From Lachnospira sp. UBA5912 (GTDB taxonomy: Bacteria > Bacillota > Clostridia > Lachnospirales > Lachnospiraceae), in the NCBI GenBank assembly GCA_002435585.1, contig DJDY01000216.1, positions 1 to 14,982 of the forward strand: 14,982 nt of DNA, given 5' to 3'. The notes under the pieces were generated by a model that worked only from the letters and a program-made list of their open reading frames with translations, made no database searches and was not told the origin of the DNA. Each line of letters begins with the position of its first letter. Positions within the stretch are counted from its first letter, which is position 1. Below are positions 14,004 to 14,982 of this stretch, in pieces. The position numbers and the translations under genes were made by a program.

Positions 14004-14982
14004 TTATTTCTGATGAATCTTAACCATATGTGCATATTCACCGTCAAGCTGCATAAGTTCCTTATGCGTGCCTCTTTCCTTAATACCTTCTTCGGTTAAC
14101 ATGAGTATCTCTTCGGCATTCTCTATAGTAGTAAGCCTGTGTGCTATAACAAGAGTTGTCCTGTTTTTCGCAAGCTTCTCTAAAGATTCCTGGACTATCT
14201 GCTCGCTTTCATTATCAAGTGCCGAGGTTGCCTCATCAAATATAAGTATAGGTGGATTCTTAAGAAATACTCTCGCAATAGAAATTCTCTGTTTCTGTCC
14301 ACCAGAAAGTTTAACACCTCTTTGACCGATATCTGTATCGTATCCATTCTCAAACGACTCTATGAAATCATGTGCATTGGCAAGCCTGGCTGCTGCTATA
14401 ACCTCTTCATCAGTTGCATCTGGCCGCCCGTATCTGATATTCTCCTTTATGCTTCCCATAAAAAGATAAACATCCTGCTGTACAACACCTATATGATCTC
14501 TTAAACTTTTTAAGGTAACATCCTTTATATCTGTTCCATCTATTCTTATAGTTCCACCTGTTGCCTCATAGAATCTTGGTATAAGCGAGCATAATGTTGT
14601 CTTGCCAACACCAGATGGTCCGACAAGCGCAACATACTCGCCTGGTTTTATAGAAAGATTGATTCCTGATAATACTTCATCACTTCCATCCTTATACTTA
14701 AAGGATACATTATCAAACGTAATCGCACCTTTAACATTTGCAAGCTCTTTTGCATCTGGCTTTTCCTTGATATCCGGCTCAACCGATAATATCTCAAGAA
14801 ATCTTTCATACCCTGAATATCCATTCTGGAACTGTTCTGTGAAATCAATAAGCACCTTGACAGGCTCAGTAAATATATTAATATACAACAAAAATGTCAC
14901 GAAATCAGTAAGATTGACCCAGCCCTTAGCTATGCCGGCACCACCAACTGCAATGACTATAACATTGATCATAGTTGTAAAT
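14004..14982 (-). CDS. ABC exporter, fused membrane-ATPase type (C-terminal part; runs off the right edge)
   Basis: The frame stays open past the ATG at 14972 to the window edge, and the first visible residues are already in a late transmembrane segment, so about 250-270 N-terminal residues are missing. The numbering starts at the residue encoded by 14970-14972. Seen: the end of the membrane domain (1-60, with TEPVKVLIDFTEQFQNGYSGYERFLE, 35-60 region, the usual linker), Walker A GPSGVGKTT (118-126), Q-loop QQD (165-167), signature LSGGQ (222-226), Walker B ILIFDE (242-247) with catalytic Glu247, and switch His278. Unlike the exporter at 8104-11736, every site is canonical, so it could work as a homodimer or as the active half of a pair; the upstream gene would tell. 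The substrate is unknown. Confidence 0.94.
   Translation of the reverse strand, partial: FTTMINVIVIAVGGAGIAKGWVNLTDFVTFLLYINIFTEPVKVLIDFTEQFQNGYSGYERFLEILSVEPDIKEKPDAKELANVKGAITFDNVSFKYKDGSDEVLSGINLSIKPGEYVALVGPSGVGKTTLCSLIPRFYEATGGTIRIDGTDIKDVTLKSLRDHIGVVQQDVYLFMGSIKENIRYGRPDATDEEVIAAARLANAHDFIESFENGYDTDIGQRGVKLSGGQKQRISIARVFLKNPPILIFDEATSALDNESEQIVQESLEKLAKNRTTLVIAHRLTTIENAEEILMLTEEGIKERGTHKELMQLDGEYAHMVKIHQK

Overview
The window is AT-rich, with genes packed mostly on the minus strand. Start sites are AUG with occasional GUG, preceded by AGGAG-type ribosome binding sites. The protein set (NifS/MnmA pair, heterodimeric ABC exporter, two-domain cardiolipin synthase, GGDEF protein with a membrane N-terminus) looks like a low-GC Gram-positive anaerobe. 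Lachnospiraceae (Clostridia) is my best guess, from general resemblance and not from any marker gene. I see no insertion sequence, phage gene, tRNA, rRNA or CRISPR array. Base use is even throughout, so this reads as ordinary chromosome with some unusual fusions and non-coding elements.

Positions 1-2980 (minus) are a sulfur/cofactor operon: a ThiE thiamine-phosphate synthase fused to a HAD phosphatase, then the tRNA 2-thiouridylase MnmA, then a NifS/IscS cysteine desulfurase cut off by the window edge. NifS is the likely sulfur donor for MnmA. A divergent promoter region (2903-3079) separates this operon from a plus-strand MATE exporter (3080-4420).

The 344-base gap 4421-4764 holds a perfect consensus promoter (TTGACA-17-TATAAT), two hairpins and a 16-bp terminator stem, with no reading frame. 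It is a good candidate for an undescribed small RNA of about 125 nt, and is the most interesting item here.

Positions 4765-6346 (minus) hold a nitroreductase and a protein joining an inorganic-pyrophosphatase-like domain to a NUDIX domain, behind a recognisable promoter and a 5' leader inverted repeat.

Positions 6453-11814 (minus) are a membrane cluster: a heterodimeric ABC exporter (one subunit with a degenerate ATPase site, the partner with the matching altered signature) followed by a cardiolipin synthase. A possible 15-codon leader peptide lies just upstream of the first exporter gene.

Positions 11951-14982 (minus) hold a membrane-bound diguanylate cyclase with its own terminator, a second NUDIX hydrolase, and the C-terminal part of a further ABC exporter that runs off the right edge.
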